Shown one piece after another: positions 28,977-37,446 of a stretch of DNA of 64,000 bases (positions are counted from its first letter, which is position 1; each line of letters starts with the position of its first letter). The stretch lies in NCBI RefSeq assembly GCF_000718555.1, contig NZ_JOAN01000001.1, forward strand, positions 124,001 to 188,000, written 5' to 3'. The notes below the pieces were generated by a model. That model searched no databases, was not told where the DNA came from, and was given only the letters and a program-made list of their open reading frames with translations. The stretch comes from Micromonospora chokoriensis (GTDB taxonomy: Bacteria; Actinomycetota; Actinomycetes; Mycobacteriales; Micromonosporaceae). Both the position numbers and the translations under genes were made by a program.

Positions 28977-30257
28977 TCAGCCAGTGCCGCCAGTGCCGCC
29001 AGTGCCGCCGGCGGTGCTAGCCGGACCAGCGGTGCCGGCTGGGGCTGCTGGGCGCCAGCGTCGGCGTACGCCCCGGGGCACCACCAGGGCGAGCAGCGCC
29101 ACGGTGACCGCCGTCATGCCGACCACCGCGCCGACCAGCAGGGCTCGGTCCCGAGCGGTGGCCCGGCGGGCCTGGCGGGCGAGCTGTGCCGGGTCGGCCC
29201 GGTCGTCTGCGAGTGCGGCGACCGGCCGCGACCCGGTCGCCCGGCCGCCGCTGGTCTCGGTGACCGCCCGATAGGGGTTCAACACGCCGGCGCCGTACCC
29301 GCCGCCGTGGCCCACTCCCGGAGCTGGATCGGCGGTGGCGATGATTCGTTCCGCCACCTGGGCGGCGGTCAGCTCCGGCCGATACTCCCGCAGCAACGCG
29401 GCGGTGGCGGCCACGAAGGGTGCCGCATAACTGGTGCCTTCGACCCGATGATGGCCCGCTCCGGGTGCGGCGGTCAGCACCTCGCTGCCCGGCGCGACCA
29501 GGTCGACGTACGGCCCGGTCTGCGAGAAGGTCGCCCGCCCGCCGTCCGCCCCGATCGCCCCCACACCGAGCACCCCGTCGTAGCCGGCAGGGAACGGTCG
29601 GGGGTCCCCGCTGTCGTGCAGGTTGCCGGCGGCGGCCACCAGCACCACGTCCCGGTCGACCGCGTACCGCACGGCGGAACGGACTTCCGGGTCGTCCGCG
29701 TACAGCACGACGGACAGGTTCACCACGTCGGCGTCATGGTCGACGGCCCATCGGATGGCTCGGGCGAACTCGGCGGCGCTGACCGTACGCCCCGATTCCC
29801 GCCCCTGCACCACCTGCTGCTCACTGACCCGTACCGGAAGAATCCGGGCACCCGGCGCCAAGCCGCGGAAGGCGACGTCGGGGCGGGGTGCCGCCGCGAT
29901 GATGCTCGCCACACCGGTGCCGTGCCCAGCGCAGTCGCGACCACCGTCCCCACCGGGGTCGAGCAGGTCGGTGCCGGCCAGCACCCGCCCAGCCAACTGC
30001 GGGTGCACCCGGTCCACCCCGGAGTCGACCACCGCGACGGTCACCCCGACGCCGGTGGCCAGCGGCGCGAGCCGCGCGTGGTCGTACCGTTGCTGTGGCC
30101 AAGGCACGGCGGTGACCGGCCGGACGGGGGCGAGCGGGGTGGCGCAGGCCGGCGCCGCCCGGAGCCCGGCGGTGGCGGCGGCGGTCGGAAGGGCCGGTAC
30201 GGTCAACAGGCTGGCGGCCAGACCTGCGAGGACCGGACGCGTGATCGATCGGGACAT
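28977..30257 (-). CDS. mycP: Type VII secretion-associated serine protease mycosin
   Basis: This 426-residue subtilisin-like protease has a Sec signal peptide (residues 1-28), catalytic Asp78 (VVDSGVD), His112 (GHGTGV) and Ser276 (GTSYAAP), and oxyanion Asn212. A C-terminal membrane helix (about 375-397) follows, as expected for MycP, which caps the ESX channel. The ATG at 30257 is six to seven bases from a GGAGG; the frame is open 99 codons upstream but without a signal peptide there. The tail after the helix ends in Gly-Gly-Thr repeats encoded by a 9-base tandem repeat at 28982-29008. Confidence 0.94.
   Translation of the reverse strand: MSRSITRPVLAGLAASLLTVPALPTAAATAGLRAAPACATPLAPVRPVTAVPWPQQRYDHARLAPLATGVGVTVAVVDSGVDRVHPQLAGRVLAGTDLLDPGGDGGRDCAGHGTGVASIIAAAPRPDVAFRGLAPGARILPVRVSEQQVVQGRESGRTVSAAEFARAIRWAVDHDADVVNLSVVLYADDPEVRSAVRYAVDRDVVLVAAAGNLHDSGDPRPFPAGYDGVLGVGAIGADGGRATFSQTGPYVDLVAPGSEVLTAAPGAGHHRVEGTSYAAPFVAATAALLREYRPELTAAQVAERIIATADPAPGVGHGGGYGAGVLNPYRAVTETSGGRATGSRPVAALADDRADPAQLARQARRATARDRALLVGAVVGMTAVTVALLALVVPRGVRRRWRPAAPAGTAGPASTAGGTGGTGGTG
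28982..29008 (-). repeat. 9-bp tandem repeat at the mycosin C-terminus
   Basis: Three identical CAGTGCCGC units encode the terminal Gly-Gly-Thr repeats of the mycosin on the minus strand. The unit length keeps the frame. Confidence 0.7.
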
Positions 30258-30409
30258 CGACACCCTCCGTATCGTGTCGGCTCCGGAACGGGATGTTATC
30301 GCCTCGTCCGCGCCCTGGCAGACCGCCGCCGGCCAGCCATTGTGATCTTGTTGCCACCTTGTAGGTTGTACGCGATACCTGTGGCCTGTTCTCGGAAGGG
30401 GAGGTGGCC

Positions 30410-33205
30410 GTGACCGAATGGGAGCCGGCCACGGAGGCCGAGGTGGCGATGCGCGACGCGCTGCGCGCCAACGACCAGGAGCTCTACTTCCGGCTCCTGT
30501 CCCGCACCGATGTGTTGTTGCCGGTGTCCGCGCCGGCGCAGCCCGGCCAGCCACCCTCCGGATGGGGCACTTGGACCACTGGCGGCCGGACCCACGTCCT
30601 GGCCTTCACCTCCGCCGCCGCACTGCGGGCCTGCCTCGGCGATCACGCCGGCAGCAACCGACGTGTCCCCTTCGCCGACCTCGCGGCCAGTTGGCCCAAT
30701 CACGAGTGGTGGCTCGCCGTCAACCCGGGCCTGCCGGTCGAGGGCTACCTGCCGGCCTGGTTCGTGTCGCAGCTGTCCCGAGGTGACGTGCGACTGCCCG
30801 GCCGTGCCATGGGTGCCCGCGCTCGCCTGGAGCGGGCGGAGACGTTGGCCCGCACCCGGCCCGGCATGCCGCAGCGGGACGCCGCGCCAGCCGCTGGATC
30901 GCCCCCGGCGACTGCGGCCTCGCCCGGGCCCGAGTCGACCCCGGCTGCTCCGATCTCACCCCGACGGCCAATGCGGGGCGGGCTGCCCCGAGTCAGTGCC
31001 CCACCAGCGCCGGGCCCGGCACCGCAGCCACCCATCCCCGCTGAGCCGTCGCGCCGATCCGGCGAGGAGGACCTGCCCGCCGCCGGTCTGCGGCGCCCGA
31101 CCGAGCAACCCCGCCCCGCGCCGGGCACCGGAGCCCTGCCCCGCACCGGTCGGCCGTCTCGCTTCATCCCGTTGGCGTCCACCAGCCCCGCTACCGATCA
31201 GCCTGGGCCAGGCGTGGGCTGGCCCGCAGCGGCCCGGCCGGCCGACGTCGACGGCCCCGCCGGTAACGGCAACAGCAGCCCCCAGGCGGCACCTCGGCGC
31301 TCCTTCTTCGACCCCAGCCCCGCCCGCGACCGAGCGCCTGACCCGATCCGTGACCGGGCGTCTGATCCTGCCCCGAGCGGGGGTCGTTCCGGTGACCGCG
31401 CGGCCCCGCCGTCCCGGTTCGGGCGAGGCAGCCAGCCCTTCCCTCGCCGTCGCCCAGTCGATGCGCCGGCCGACGAGACCGCGACACGGGCCTTTCCGCT
31501 GGCCGACCCGGACGCCACCCGGCCGATGCGTCGGCCGCCGGGCGGCCCGGGGGCGTCCCGTGGGGTCGGCGCACCGCCGTCCGGCGAGGAAGTCACCCAG
31601 CCGCTGCCTCCGCGTCGGCACAACCCGCTGCCCGAGGAGCCCACCCGCGCGTTCCGGATGACCGGTGGGCCGCCGCTGGCCGGGGCACCTGCCCGGCCCG
31701 CTCCGACGCCGGAGGAGACTCAGGCGATCCCCCGGGGCCGGTTCGGGCCGGTGCAGGATCTGCCGGCGTCCGTCGCGGAACCGGTCTCCGGCCCGCCCGC
31801 GCCGCGCCGTGGCTTCACGCCCATCGTCATCGAGGGCACCATCATCGAGTCCCGTGACCTCGTCGACCCGGTCGAGAGCAGCGGGTCAGTCGATGCCAGC
31901 CCGGCTGAACTCGCCCCGCCATTGTTCGGCTCGGCGTCCGCCGACCCGGGGCTGTTCGGCCCGTCGTCGTTCACCCCCGCACCTCCCGGTCCCGGGTTGT
32001 TCAGCCCGAGCCAGCCGGCTCCGAGCCCGCATCCCACCAGCCCGGCAGAGGCCGGCCATGCCGACGTCGGCACCGACGACCCGGCCGATGCCCCGGTCAG
32101 CGCCGATCGCGCCGACAGCGGCGGTTCGTCGGTCGGCGGGACCGCTACCGACCAGGTCAGCAGCGAGGTCAGCGGCGAGAGCACGATCGCGGGCGATAGT
32201 CACGGCCCGCCGGCCGACGAACCGGCGCCGGTCGAGTTCGAGCCGGCCAACACGGTCGAGGAGGACCTGCTCGGCGCCGCCAGTTCCGGCAGCACCGACA
32301 CGTTCCTGTCCACCCTGCTCCTGGCCCGGGTGCTGCTGCCGGCGGCACCGGATTCGGTGCCGGGGAGCCGCCCGGGGGATGCCGGCTTCGTCTGGCGTAC
32401 CGGGCAGCTCGACGGCGAGACGTACGTGGTGGTCTACACGTCGCCGGAGCGCCTGGCCGACCACGTCGAAGGCGACGTCGACACGGTCGGGGTGAAGTTC
32501 GCCCAACTGATCCGACGCTGGCCCGACGAGGACTGGTCGTTCGCCGTCAACCCGGGCACGCCGGTCGGCGCCAAGTTGCCCGGCGAGCAGATCGTCGCGT
32601 TGGCCAACTGGGCCGCCGAGGTGGGGCTCGGGGACGACCTGGAGGTGGACCAGGCAGAGGCACCGGCTGCGGCGGAGCCTGCCGCCCGCCCCCGGTACGC
32701 CCCCGCCGCAGTCGACCCGACCCGGCCGACGGTCATGCAGAAGGCGATCGCGCCCAGCCAGCTCGCCTACTACCTGGATCGGGGGTACGACCGGGTCTCC
32801 GGGTTCGTGCACCGGGCCGGTGAGCTGTCCCACCTGACCACCCCGGCTCAGCTACACGACGCGCTCGGCCTCAGCTACCCCGGTTCGCCGTTCGCTCCGG
32901 ACGCCGAGGAGATCTACGTGCTGCGCTGGCCGGCGCACCGGCCGAGCCTCTACCGGATTCCATACGGCGGTCAGAACGAGCCGGCGATGCGGGCCATGGA
33001 GGGCTGGGTCATCGAACGCCCGCCGTTTAGGGGCAACGGCTTCGCCCCGGGTGAGAGCAGCGATGTGGTGGCCGAGTTCAAAGTGGACAGCGCCCGCCTT
33101 CCGCACGGCGCCCGACTCTGGCGGATCGGCTCGGATGGCACCGAGCGGGTCGTCGCGGAGTTGGACACCGACGCGGTCACCTGGCGACGGGTCGGTGAGG
33201 CGTGA
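30410..33205 (+). CDS. Large protein with two SseB-like domains and Pro-rich linker
   Basis: The protein has about 931 residues. Residues ~10-125 resemble an SseB N-terminal domain (WGTWTTGGRTHVLAFTS; WLAVNPGLPVEGYLP). A second copy lies at ~615-735 with parallel phrases (WRTGQLDGETYVVVYTS; FAVNPGTPVGAKLPG). Between them are about 480 residues rich in Pro, Arg and Ser, and a distinct C-terminal domain of about 165 residues follows (IAPSQLAYYLDRGYDRVSG). The GTG at 30410 follows AGGGGAGG with five bases between. It is divergent from mycP and coupled to the next gene. A link to type VII secretion is inferred from position; function unknown. Confidence 0.78.
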   Translation: MTEWEPATEAEVAMRDALRANDQELYFRLLSRTDVLLPVSAPAQPGQPPSGWGTWTTGGRTHVLAFTSAAALRACLGDHAGSNRRVPFADLAASWPNHEWWLAVNPGLPVEGYLPAWFVSQLSRGDVRLPGRAMGARARLERAETLARTRPGMPQRDAAPAAGSPPATAASPGPESTPAAPISPRRPMRGGLPRVSAPPAPGPAPQPPIPAEPSRRSGEEDLPAAGLRRPTEQPRPAPGTGALPRTGRPSRFIPLASTSPATDQPGPGVGWPAAARPADVDGPAGNGNSSPQAAPRRSFFDPSPARDRAPDPIRDRASDPAPSGGRSGDRAAPPSRFGRGSQPFPRRRPVDAPADETATRAFPLADPDATRPMRRPPGGPGASRGVGAPPSGEEVTQPLPPRRHNPLPEEPTRAFRMTGGPPLAGAPARPAPTPEETQAIPRGRFGPVQDLPASVAEPVSGPPAPRRGFTPIVIEGTIIESRDLVDPVESSGSVDASPAELAPPLFGSASADPGLFGPSSFTPAPPGPGLFSPSQPAPSPHPTSPAEAGHADVGTDDPADAPVSADRADSGGSSVGGTATDQVSSEVSGESTIAGDSHGPPADEPAPVEFEPANTVEEDLLGAASSGSTDTFLSTLLLARVLLPAAPDSVPGSRPGDAGFVWRTGQLDGETYVVVYTSPERLADHVEGDVDTVGVKFAQLIRRWPDEDWSFAVNPGTPVGAKLPGEQIVALANWAAEVGLGDDLEVDQAEAPAAAEPAARPRYAPAAVDPTRPTVMQKAIAPSQLAYYLDRGYDRVSGFVHRAGELSHLTTPAQLHDALGLSYPGSPFAPDAEEIYVLRWPAHRPSLYRIPYGGQNEPAMRAMEGWVIERPPFRGNGFAPGESSDVVAEFKVDSARLPHGARLWRIGSDGTERVVAELDTDAVTWRRVGEA

Positions 33206-33567
33206 TGCGCGACGGTTACGTGGCCCGTTGGCAGGGCCGGGAATACCAGGCCAGCCCGGATGGCGACGACATTCGCCTCTACCAGCCCGAGCCGGGCGAA
33301 GGCTTCGAGGAGGTCCGCGCGGGCCGCTACGTCCGAGTGCTGCCGGCGAGTGAGATCGAGGATCTGGCGTACGTGCGGACCACCTGCACCTGGCAGGGGC
33401 AGCCGTTCATCGTGCTCGGCGAGCACGACGCCTGGCTGCGGGTGGAATACACAGGTGGTCGCTGGCCGGTCGCCGAGGCGATGCGGCTGGAGGTCTTCGA
33501 CTTCGGCGTCTACCAGGGTTGGGCACCCGCCGCCGAGGTCACCGACCTGCGGGAGCAGCGGGTCTGA
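33202..33567 (+). CDS. Conserved hypothetical protein
   Basis: This 121-residue soluble protein has no signal peptide or membrane segment. It is rich in beta-strand-like segments with many aromatics (GYVARWQGREYQASP). I do not recognise the family. The start overlaps the stop of the SseB-like gene (GTGA; an ATG follows as the next codon), so the two are very probably translated together and functionally linked. Confidence 0.75.
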   Translation: MMRDGYVARWQGREYQASPDGDDIRLYQPEPGEGFEEVRAGRYVRVLPASEIEDLAYVRTTCTWQGQPFIVLGEHDAWLRVEYTGGRWPVAEAMRLEVFDFGVYQGWAPAAEVTDLREQRV

Positions 33568-33571
33568 CCGG

Positions 33572-34504
33572 TCAGGTCTTGGCCCACCGCAGAATTTCGC
33601 CGAGCACCAGCTCCGGTGCCTCCAGGTGCGGAAAGTGCCCCACCCCGTCGAGCAACCGCCACTCGTACGGGGCGACGACGTACCGGCCGGAGCCCAGCGC
33701 GGTCCGCGGCAGTGAGGCGGAGTCCAGGGCGCCGTGCAGTTGCAGGGTCGGAGTGGTCAGCGGCTTCTGCATCAGACGGACGAACCGGTAGCCGTGCAGC
33801 CGCAGCAGCGAGCGGAACGCCCAGCGGTAACCCTCCAGCGCGCAGAACGCGGCCTGCGGGATGCGCATCGCCTCCCGGCACCGCTCGGCGTACGCCTCGA
33901 AGTCCGGCCCGGCCACCCACTGGGGGCCGCCCCAGCGGTGCATGATCTCCCCGACGGCCGCCGCGCCGTCGCGGGTCAGCACGTGCTCGTAGCGGGGTAG
34001 CTGGAACTTCAACGCCGGGGTCGAGGCGGTGAACTGCCCGCGCGGGTCGGCGAAGATGGCGGCGCGCAGCCGCAGCGGGTGCGGTGCCCCCAGCACCACG
34101 AGCCGGCGGACCAGGGACGGGTGGAACGAGGCCACCGTCCAGGCCACCATGCCGCCGAGGCCGCTGCCGACGATCGTCGCTGATCGTTCTCCGAGCGCGC
34201 GGATCAACCCGGCGATGTCGGCGGCGAGGGTGTAACCGTCGTACCCCCGGGGTGGTTTGTCGCTGGCGCCGTAGCCGCGCAGGTCGACGGCGACCGCTCG
34301 GAAGCCGGCGTCGGCGACCGCCGGCAGCATCTGGTGCCAGGCCCACCAGTGCTCGGGGAAGCCGTGCAGGAACAGCACCATCGGCCCAGTGCCGGCCTCG
34401 ACCACGTGGAACCGGCTGCCGTTGGCGCCGACGAAACGATGCGTCCACGGCCCCTCGGTGAGGACACAGGACTCGTCGACGACTCCGCCGCGCTGGTCGG
34501 TCAT
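33572..34504 (-). CDS. Alpha/beta hydrolase fold protein lacking the usual nucleophile
   Basis: This 310-residue protein resembles epoxide hydrolases and haloalkane dehalogenases (HGFPEHWWAWHQMLP oxyanion loop; DLRGYGASDKP). At the nucleophile elbow, where relatives read G-H-D-W-G-G or G-H-S-x-G-G, this protein reads G-S-G-L-G-G, so the Asp/Ser position is Gly. The catalytic-His segment GVGHFPHLEAP and an Asp (GALDSASL) are kept. It may be non-hydrolytic or use another residue. The ATG at 34504 is chosen over a longer open frame to 34633. Confidence 0.85.
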   Translation of the reverse strand: MTDQRGGVVDESCVLTEGPWTHRFVGANGSRFHVVEAGTGPMVLFLHGFPEHWWAWHQMLPAVADAGFRAVAVDLRGYGASDKPPRGYDGYTLAADIAGLIRALGERSATIVGSGLGGMVAWTVASFHPSLVRRLVVLGAPHPLRLRAAIFADPRGQFTASTPALKFQLPRYEHVLTRDGAAAVGEIMHRWGGPQWVAGPDFEAYAERCREAMRIPQAAFCALEGYRWAFRSLLRLHGYRFVRLMQKPLTTPTLQLHGALDSASLPRTALGSGRYVVAPYEWRLLDGVGHFPHLEAPELVLGEILRWAKT

Positions 34505-34613
34505 GGCAGACAGCCTAGGACCCGGTTGCCGCCGACGACCCTGGTGGTCGCGTTGAACAGGGGAAAGCCCCGGGTAGTCCCGGACCGGGACCAGGGAGCC
34601 GGCTCGGCAAAGG

Positions 34614-34648
34614 GCGACGCCCGGGCAGGTCACCTGCCCGGGCGTCGC
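34614..34648 (-). terminator. Terminator of the downstream M6 protease gene
   Basis: A perfect 17-bp stem around a single central base lies 22 bases beyond the stop of the minus-strand gene ending at 34670. It probably also insulates the alpha/beta hydrolase promoter. Confidence 0.88.
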
Positions 34649-34669
34649 TGGTTGGTGCGGGATCAGTGG

Positions 34670-37129
34670 TCAGCTGACCCGGATCTTCATCGAGGTGCCG
34701 TCCTGCTCCAGAACCTTGATCTTGACACCGGCTGCGGGGAGCTTGACGCCGTGGTTCGGCAGCTCCTCGTAGAAGTACTTCTTGGTGTCGTCGAACAGCG
34801 GCTCAGCGGCCTGGCCACGGATGTACTGCGGCTGGCTGTTGAGGTGCAGGGTGAACGAGTCGGCCTTGTTCAGGCTGAACGGTGCGTCGTACACCTGGAC
34901 GCGAGCGCGCCACGGAGCACCGGTGAGGTTGTAGATCGGGCGCGGGTGCGCGTCGATGTACAGGTTGCGACCCTCACCCGGGTGACCACCCGGGTTGTTC
35001 ACCGGGTCGTACGGCGCGGTGTTGTTGTCGGAGAAGCGGGTGTTCCAGTACGAGATGAGCAGGCCCTCCTGGTACGCGTAGTGGTCCACCCAGTCCGGGC
35101 GGGTGTTCGCGTAGCCGAAGAAGTACGGGCCGGTCTTCAGGTACTTGTCGTACGAGACGTACGACCGGTTGCCGGCGATGTAGTAGTTGTCGAACAGCCG
35201 GGTGTAGGTCGCCCCGACCACCTGGAACTTGGCGAGGGTCCAACCCGCGTCGGTCTCCGCACCGTCGCTGAACACGGTCTGACCGTCGGCGGTCACGGTG
35301 ATCGCGTCACCGAAGAAGCCACCCTCGGAGACACCGCCATCGGTGACGTAGTGCAGGCGGACCTGCGCCGACTTGCCGGCGACCGAGGTCAGCGGAACGT
35401 TGATGTCCGCCCAGGCGCCGTTGCTGCTGCCGGCCAGGGCCGGGCGGCCAGCGCCGTCGACGCCGATCGGCCTGCCGTTGACCGTGCCGTCCAGGTCGGT
35501 CCAGGTCTGACCGCCGTCCGTCGAGGCCTCAAAGTAGAGGTAGTCGTAACCCGCTTCGATGCTGTACTTGCCCTTGAGGGATAGCGCAGCCGTGGACTTG
35601 CCGGTGAGGTCGAACGTCCTCGTCATCTTGCTGTCGAGGTCGTCCTCGTTACCGGAGAAGTACTGCTTGCTGCCCTCGAAGGGCGGGCCGTAGTTGAACG
35701 TGTATTCCCGCTGCGGCAGCACGACCACCGCGGCCTGCGCCTTGTCGGAGTTGTACTCCTGCGGGCCGAGCTCCAGCGAGCGCTTCTGCCCGGCCACGAC
35801 CACCTCGTAGTCGAGCCAGCCGAGCTGGAGCTTGTTCCACGCGCCGAGGTCGCCGCCCCGGTCGCCGATGCCGGCGTCGTTCTTGGCGCCGAGCCGGCTC
35901 TGGGCCATCAGGGTCCAGTGCTCGTTGTTGTTGTCCGCGGGGCCGTAGTCGTCCGGCAGGCCCAGGTCGTGGCCGTACTCGTGGTAGAAGACGCTACGAC
36001 CGCCGTTTTCCGGCTGGATCGTGTAGTCGCGGATCCAGACGCCGGTGTTGCCGATCTGGGTGCCGCCGATCGGGAAGTTCGGCGGGCCCACGGGCGAGCT
36101 GTTGAACGCCGACCAACGGTGGCTCCAGATCGCGTCCTCACCCTGCTGCGGGTCACCGTCGGCCTGGTCGCCGCCGGAGTGGACGATCTGGAAGTGGTCG
36201 ATGTAGCCGTCCGACTCGTTGAAGTCGCCGTCACCGTCGTAGTCGAATCGGTCCCACTGGTCGAAGGACTTCATCTCGGCGGCGATCTGCGCGTCCGTCC
36301 GGCCCTTGGCCTTCTGGTCGGCGACCCACTGGTTGGCGGCGTCGCGGATCAGCGCCCAGGTGTTCGAGCAGACGCTGTCCGCGCAGACGGCGGGGTCGTT
36401 GGCCGGGTTGTCCGAGTCGTCCGCGATCGGGTCGTCGGAGCGACCGTAGCGAGCCTCGTTGTACGGGACCTTGACCCAGTCGGTCACCTCACCGTCGACG
36501 GTGTAGCGACCCGAGGACTGCGCCTCGTAGTACTGCTTGAGCGACTCGTCGCCCGGGTTGGTGCCGAAGTAGACCTGGCGGAAGTACTCCGGGCTGAAGT
36601 CCGGCTGCCAGATGGTGGAGTTGTCCACGGCCCGGTTGGGCTCGGGGATCTTGTTGTGCAACGGCCCGTCGAACGTCGCCGGTCCGGCGATGTCCGGGTT
36701 CAAGTCCTTGTCCGGGTAGGACGGGTGCCGCTGGTCACCGAACTCGGCCAGGATCACGAAGATCTTGTCGGTCCGCTCACGCTTGAGTTCGACGTACTGA
36801 TCCTTGGTCTTCGTCGCGCCAGCGGCGGCGCGGGCGTTGGCCCCCGCTCCGCCGGCCTTGCCGACCTCGCCGACCTTGACAACCGTGCTGCCGTTGCGCT
36901 CGATCGGCTTGCTGCGCCCACTCAGCACGTCGCTGAGCCCCTGCTCGCGCAGCGCGCGGCGCTTGTCCTCGAGCTTGTCGGGGAGTTCGTCCTTCAACGC
37001 CTGCGGTTCGGCAGCGGCCGGTGCTGCTGCCGGCAGTTTGGGCTGAGGCGCCGCCGAGGCGGACGGGCCGAAAGCAAGGCCTGTCGCCGTCAGTGAGAGC
37101 CCGAGCAGACCCACTGCGACTTTGCGCAC
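34670..37129 (-). CDS. Secreted immune inhibitor A-like M6 metalloprotease (copy 1)
   Basis: The 819-residue protein starts with a signal peptide (residues 1 to about 30, ending SASAAPQ). Its peptidase M6 domain carries the zinc motif HEYGHDLGLPD (encoded at 35969-35983) and the approach motif DGDGDFNESDGYIDHF. C-terminal beta-rich domains follow. Such enzymes are extracellular zinc proteases. The GTG at 37129 follows GGAGG with six bases; the frame is open 81 codons further upstream but that part lacks protein-like features and runs through a palindrome. It is a paralog of the gene directly upstream. Confidence 0.92.
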   Translation of the reverse strand: MRKVAVGLLGLSLTATGLAFGPSASAAPQPKLPAAAPAAAEPQALKDELPDKLEDKRRALREQGLSDVLSGRSKPIERNGSTVVKVGEVGKAGGAGANARAAAGATKTKDQYVELKRERTDKIFVILAEFGDQRHPSYPDKDLNPDIAGPATFDGPLHNKIPEPNRAVDNSTIWQPDFSPEYFRQVYFGTNPGDESLKQYYEAQSSGRYTVDGEVTDWVKVPYNEARYGRSDDPIADDSDNPANDPAVCADSVCSNTWALIRDAANQWVADQKAKGRTDAQIAAEMKSFDQWDRFDYDGDGDFNESDGYIDHFQIVHSGGDQADGDPQQGEDAIWSHRWSAFNSSPVGPPNFPIGGTQIGNTGVWIRDYTIQPENGGRSVFYHEYGHDLGLPDDYGPADNNNEHWTLMAQSRLGAKNDAGIGDRGGDLGAWNKLQLGWLDYEVVVAGQKRSLELGPQEYNSDKAQAAVVVLPQREYTFNYGPPFEGSKQYFSGNEDDLDSKMTRTFDLTGKSTAALSLKGKYSIEAGYDYLYFEASTDGGQTWTDLDGTVNGRPIGVDGAGRPALAGSSNGAWADINVPLTSVAGKSAQVRLHYVTDGGVSEGGFFGDAITVTADGQTVFSDGAETDAGWTLAKFQVVGATYTRLFDNYYIAGNRSYVSYDKYLKTGPYFFGYANTRPDWVDHYAYQEGLLISYWNTRFSDNNTAPYDPVNNPGGHPGEGRNLYIDAHPRPIYNLTGAPWRARVQVYDAPFSLNKADSFTLHLNSQPQYIRGQAAEPLFDDTKKYFYEELPNHGVKLPAAGVKIKVLEQDGTSMKIRVS

Positions 37130-37188
37130 GTGGTACCTCCGGTGTGAGGGAACCGGCCCAACGGGGGTACGGGCCGGTGGGAGATCGA

Positions 37189-37202
37189 TCCCACTAGTGG
37201 GA
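37189..37202. promoter_or_regulatory. Perfect 14-bp palindrome upstream of M6 protease copy 1
   Basis: TCCCACTAGTGGGA is fully self-complementary and lies 60 bases upstream of the protease start. It has the size of a dimeric repressor operator. The binding protein is unknown. Confidence 0.45.
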
Positions 37203-37387
37203 CCAATGGTGAACTTAGACACTGGCGGGACGGGTGGGAAGATGAACGCGTCGATTTGTTGCAAGATTTTGTTGGGAATGCTTTTCACCGTCACACACCC
37301 GCGCTTCACCAGATGTGCCCTGACCAGCGCGTACCGGACAAACCAATAGCAGCGACATGCGTCGATAAGCATGATCGAAATGCGACA

Positions 37388-37421
37388 GTGGGGCCGGCAG
37401 CGTCTCCGCCACCGGCCCCAC
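37388..37421 (-). terminator. Terminator of M6 protease copy 2
   Basis: A perfect 10-bp stem GTGGGGCCGG/CCGGCCCCAC with a 14-nt loop lies 26 bases downstream of the minus-strand stop at 37447. Confidence 0.75.
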
Positions 37422-37446
37422 CGTCAGTTGTCGATCAGTGAAACCG

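Larger units (their letters stand above)
37130..37446. other. Spacer between the two M6 protease genes
   Basis: No gene is apparent in these 317 bases. They hold the terminator of the upstream gene (37388-37421), an AT-richer stretch around 37250-37380 that probably contains the promoter of copy 1, a perfect 14-bp palindrome TCCCACTAGTGGGA (37189-37202), and an 8-bp hairpin (37152-37159 with 37171-37178) that would lie in the 5' leader, 23-49 bases before the start codon. Confidence 0.6.

Noticed and set aside
35918..37096. 392-codon plus-strand frame over the M6 protease gene
   Set aside because: Val/Arg-rich antisense shadow without start signal or domain content.
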